Positions 4,731 to 6,126 of a stretch of DNA of 6,126 bases are shown one piece after another. The DNA lies in assembly GCA_937892835.1 (NCBI GenBank), contig CALBHM010000447.1, positions 1 through 6,126 of the forward strand, given 5' to 3'. The notes beneath the pieces were generated by a model, which was not told the DNA's origin, did not search any database, and worked only from the letters and a program-made list of their open reading frames with translations. Position numbers and translations under genes: made by a program. This DNA is from an uncultured Ruminococcus sp. (GTDB lineage: Bacteria; Bacillota; Clostridia; Oscillospirales; Acutalibacteraceae). Within the stretch, counting starts at the first letter, position 1; every line of letters starts with the position of its first letter.

Positions 4731-5798
4731 ATGAATAAGATTGCAAAAATCCTGTCAGCTGTTCTCTCCGTAACTTTGGTTATCGGCGTTACAGTTGCAA
4801 TGCTTGTTTCTGCATTCGCTGCTTCGGCTCCGAAGTTCTCTGTAAACGTTGTTTCAGAGTCCAAGGACGAGGTTAAGGTTGCATTTTCACTTGTAGACGG
4901 TAGCTTCACAGCAATCGACTTTAATGTTAATGCTTCTGACTGGGACAAAACCGCTAAAACTACCGGTTTGACTCTTAGTTCAATCGAAAAGTCACAGGCA
5001 TATAAGGACTTCGCTAACGATCAGGATGTAGATCCGATCTTTGCATCTAACAAAGCAAACGGTAAAGTATCTTTTGCTTCCGTTAACGCTTACAATGCAA
5101 AGGGTGCCGTTTTCGTCTTCACATTCAAGAAGACTGCATCGGCTAAGGAAAAGATCGTTGCAAGTGATATCGTTGCTACAGTTTCAAGCTGTACAGACGC
5201 AAGCAACAAGGACGTTACATCATCCGTTTCCGTTGCTAACAACATTCCTGTTGAAGTAACCACAAAGCCGACTACAAAGCCGACTACAAAGCCGACTACA
5301 GAGCCGACCACAAAGCCGACCACAAAGCCGACTACAAAGCCGACTACAGAGCCGACTACAGAGCCGACAACAAAGCCGACTACAGAGCCGACAACAAAGC
5401 CGACTACACAGCCGACAACAAAGCCGACAACAGAGCCGACTACACAGCCGACTACAGAGCCCAGCACAGAGCCGAGCACACAGCCGAGCACTGAGCCGAG
5501 CACACAGCCGAGCACTGAGCCGAGTACACAGCCGAGCACTGAGCCGACCTCAAAGGTTGACGATGTTACAACAGTAACAGATAAGGCTGACGACACAACA
5601 GCAGCTCCGGCTGATGACACAACAAAGTCTGATGACGTTGTTACAACTGCTCCGGCAGCAGACACAACAACAGCCGCTTCAAACAGCGACGTTGTTAACC
5701 CTGAGACAGGCGACCGTCTCACTGCTACAGCAGCAGTAGTTTCTCTCCTTGCTATCAGCGGTGCAGCAGTAGTTGCACTTCGCAAGAAGGAAGACTAA
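4731..5798 (+). CDS. Cell-wall-anchored surface protein, probable cohesin-like domain with Thr/Pro repeat stalk
   Basis: A 355-residue surface protein. Signal peptide 1-32 (MNKIAK, long hydrophobic core, AFAASA). Residues 34-172 look like a cohesin-type beta-sandwich: an early strand EVKVAFSLVDG, then FTAIDFNV, later GKVSFASVNAYNAKGAVFVFTFKK. A stalk of 24 tetrapeptides [TS]T[KEQ]P (177-272) and an acidic Thr/Ala-rich stretch (277-320) follow. The C-terminus has the sorting motif NPETG (323-327), a hydrophobic helix (about 331-350) and RKKED, so a sortase should fix it to the wall. The layout recalls ScaE-type anchoring scaffoldins of Ruminococcus flavefaciens. Start is uncertain: ATG 4707 overlaps AAGGAG and is excluded; GTG 4722 is 6 nt from it; ATG 4731 is 15 nt away but is preceded by GGTGAT, which can pair with the 16S 3' end. 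The anchor is firm, the cohesin call moderate. Confidence 0.8.
   Translation: MNKIAKILSAVLSVTLVIGVTVAMLVSAFAASAPKFSVNVVSESKDEVKVAFSLVDGSFTAIDFNVNASDWDKTAKTTGLTLSSIEKSQAYKDFANDQDVDPIFASNKANGKVSFASVNAYNAKGAVFVFTFKKTASAKEKIVASDIVATVSSCTDASNKDVTSSVSVANNIPVEVTTKPTTKPTTKPTTEPTTKPTTKPTTKPTTEPTTEPTTKPTTEPTTKPTTQPTTKPTTEPTTQPTTEPSTEPSTQPSTEPSTQPSTEPSTQPSTEPTSKVDDVTTVTDKADDTTAAPADDTTKSDDVVTTAPAADTTTAASNSDVVNPETGDRLTATAAVVSLLAISGAAVVALRKKED
5259..5546 (+). repeat. 12-bp coding tandem repeat, 24 units
   Basis: Twenty-four in-frame 12-bp units encode [TS]T[KEQ]P. Units 1-17 begin TT and mix Lys, Glu and Gln; units 18-24 begin ST and alternate Glu and Gln, a 24-bp higher-order repeat. Wobble changes show that most units are not freshly copied. 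Thr and Pro density suggests an extended, possibly glycosylated stalk. Confidence 0.95.
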
Positions 5799-5802
5799 TT
5801 TA

Positions 5803-5844
5803 AGAATTTAGGATTTATTCCGGATAAATCCTTGCTGAAATTCT
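5803..5844 (+). other. Interrupted hairpin after the anchored protein gene
   Basis: AGAATTT and AGGATTTAT (5803-5818) face ATAAATCCT (5824-5832) and AAATTCT (5838-5844). The 16 bp of stem have a 5-nt loop (TCCGG) and a 5-nt one-sided bulge (TGCTG, 5833-5837). No U-run follows. It starts four bases after the stop codon and could protect the mRNA 3' end. Confidence 0.5.
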
Positions 5845-5851
5845 AACGCCC

Positions 5852-5896
5852 CCACACAAGCCTATGGGCGTACGGCTTGTGTGGCTTTTCTTTTTT
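5852..5896 (+). terminator. Strong Rho-independent terminator, first of two
   Basis: CCACACAAGCC (5852-5862) and GGCTTGTGTGG (5874-5884) are perfect 11-bp arms with an 11-nt loop, followed by CTTTTCTTTTTT (5885-5896). This ends the anchored surface protein transcript. Confidence 0.93.
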
Positions 5897-5929
5897 GAGG
5901 TTCTTTTTTGAACCTCTTTTTATTTTATG
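5897..5929 (+). terminator. Second Rho-independent terminator in tandem
   Basis: GAGGTTC (5897-5903), loop of six T, GAACCTC (5910-5916), then TTTTTATTTTAT. It begins directly after the U-run of the first terminator, giving a tandem stop. Confidence 0.88.
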
Positions 5930-5963
5930 CAGAACAGGGAATAATATTCCGTCTTGTGTGATT

Positions 5964-6024
5964 AAAGCACATTCCGTAGTGGTCGATGAGGTTCGATAAA
6001 AGCACATTCCGTAGGGGTCGATGA
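5964..6024 (+). repeat. 26-bp direct repeat, two copies 35 bp apart
   Basis: Copies at 5964-5989 and 5999-6024 both begin AAAGCACATTCCGTAG and end GGTCGATGA, matching at 25 of 26 positions (T or G at position 17). A 9-nt spacer separates them. Two copies are too few for a CRISPR array. Confidence 0.85.
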
Positions 6025-6036
6025 CCACATCGACCC
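6015..6036. repeat. Perfect inverted repeat overlapping the second direct-repeat copy
   Basis: GGGTCGATG (6015-6023) and CATCGACCC (6028-6036) have perfect 9-bp arms around ACCA. The left arm is the end of the second direct-repeat copy. No U-run follows, so it is not a standard terminator. Confidence 0.75.
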
Positions 6037-6126
6037 AGAGGTTAGAAGAAACTCTGTCTCGGCTCCCTTTTAGGGGAGGCAAGAAAGGTGTCTGCCTCGA
6101 AGTAATTTCATCAGACTTTCAAAGGT

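Larger units (their letters stand above)
5930..6126. other. Non-coding right end with repeats; no gene seen
   Basis: About 200 bp without a credible reading frame. It holds a 26-bp direct repeat, a 9-bp-arm hairpin (6015-6036) and two overlapping GC-rich hairpins: CTCCC/GGGAG (6063-6078) and GAGGCA/TGCCTC (6076-6098). I see no RNA gene or transposase. Repeat-rich intergenic sequence, possibly part of a dispersed element, is the best description. Confidence 0.45.

Noticed and set aside
5259..5546. Tandem 12-bp repeats as a CRISPR-like or regulatory array
   Set aside because: The units are in frame, contiguous and explained by the tetrapeptide stalk.
5090..5785. Long minus-strand frame with a GSVVG-type repeat
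   Set aside because: It is the antisense image of the Thr/Pro repeat gene. The plus-strand product has a signal peptide, anchor, ribosome binding site and terminators.
5843..6082. 79-codon minus-strand frame at the right end
   Set aside because: It begins with TTG, has no ribosome binding site, and runs through the direct repeats and both terminators.

Overview
The window looks like a chromosomal segment of a Gram-positive gut or rumen Clostridium relative, most likely a Ruminococcus-type member of the Ruminococcaceae/Oscillospiraceae. The pointers are consensus SigA promoters, strong AGGAGG-type ribosome binding sites, a feoA-feoA-feoB ferrous iron operon, several secreted dockerin proteins, and a Thr/Pro-rich surface protein with an NPETG sorting signal. 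The assignment is an inference from gene style. No marker gene is present.

Left part (1-1540): iron. A leftward operon reads feoA (801-589), feoA (521-300), feoB (from 211, cut by the window edge). Its promoter is at 908-880. A DtxR-family regulator is transcribed the other way (1093-1458) and ends at a hairpin terminator. Four palindromes of one design, RTTAGYNNNNRCTAAY with small deviations, lie around these genes: two in the feo leader, one between the divergent promoters and one directly before feoB. The regulator has the Met/Cys/Glu/His metal ligands of iron-type DtxR/IdeR rather than those of MntR, so an Fe(II)-repressed feo regulon is the natural reading.

Middle part (1544-4620): dockerin proteins. 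Two leftward genes form a tight operon: a C-terminal-dockerin protein with two Ig-like domains (3448-2591), then an N-terminal-dockerin protein with a probable DUF4474 domain (2569-1544). A third dockerin gene (3643-4620) diverges from them. Back-to-back TTGACA-17-TATAAT promoters share the 194-bp gap.

Right part (4731-5798 and beyond): a secreted protein with a probable cohesin-like domain, 24 tetrapeptide repeats of the type [TS]T[KEQ]P, and a C-terminal NPETG/membrane/positive-tail anchor. Two hairpin terminators follow, then about 200 bp of non-coding sequence with a 26-bp direct repeat and hairpins.

The most interesting reading is a compact surface docking locus. One wall-anchored cohesin-like protein is encoded next to three secreted dockerin proteins, none of which shows a recognisable carbohydrate-active domain. 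The cohesin call rests on pattern recognition and needs a profile or structure test.
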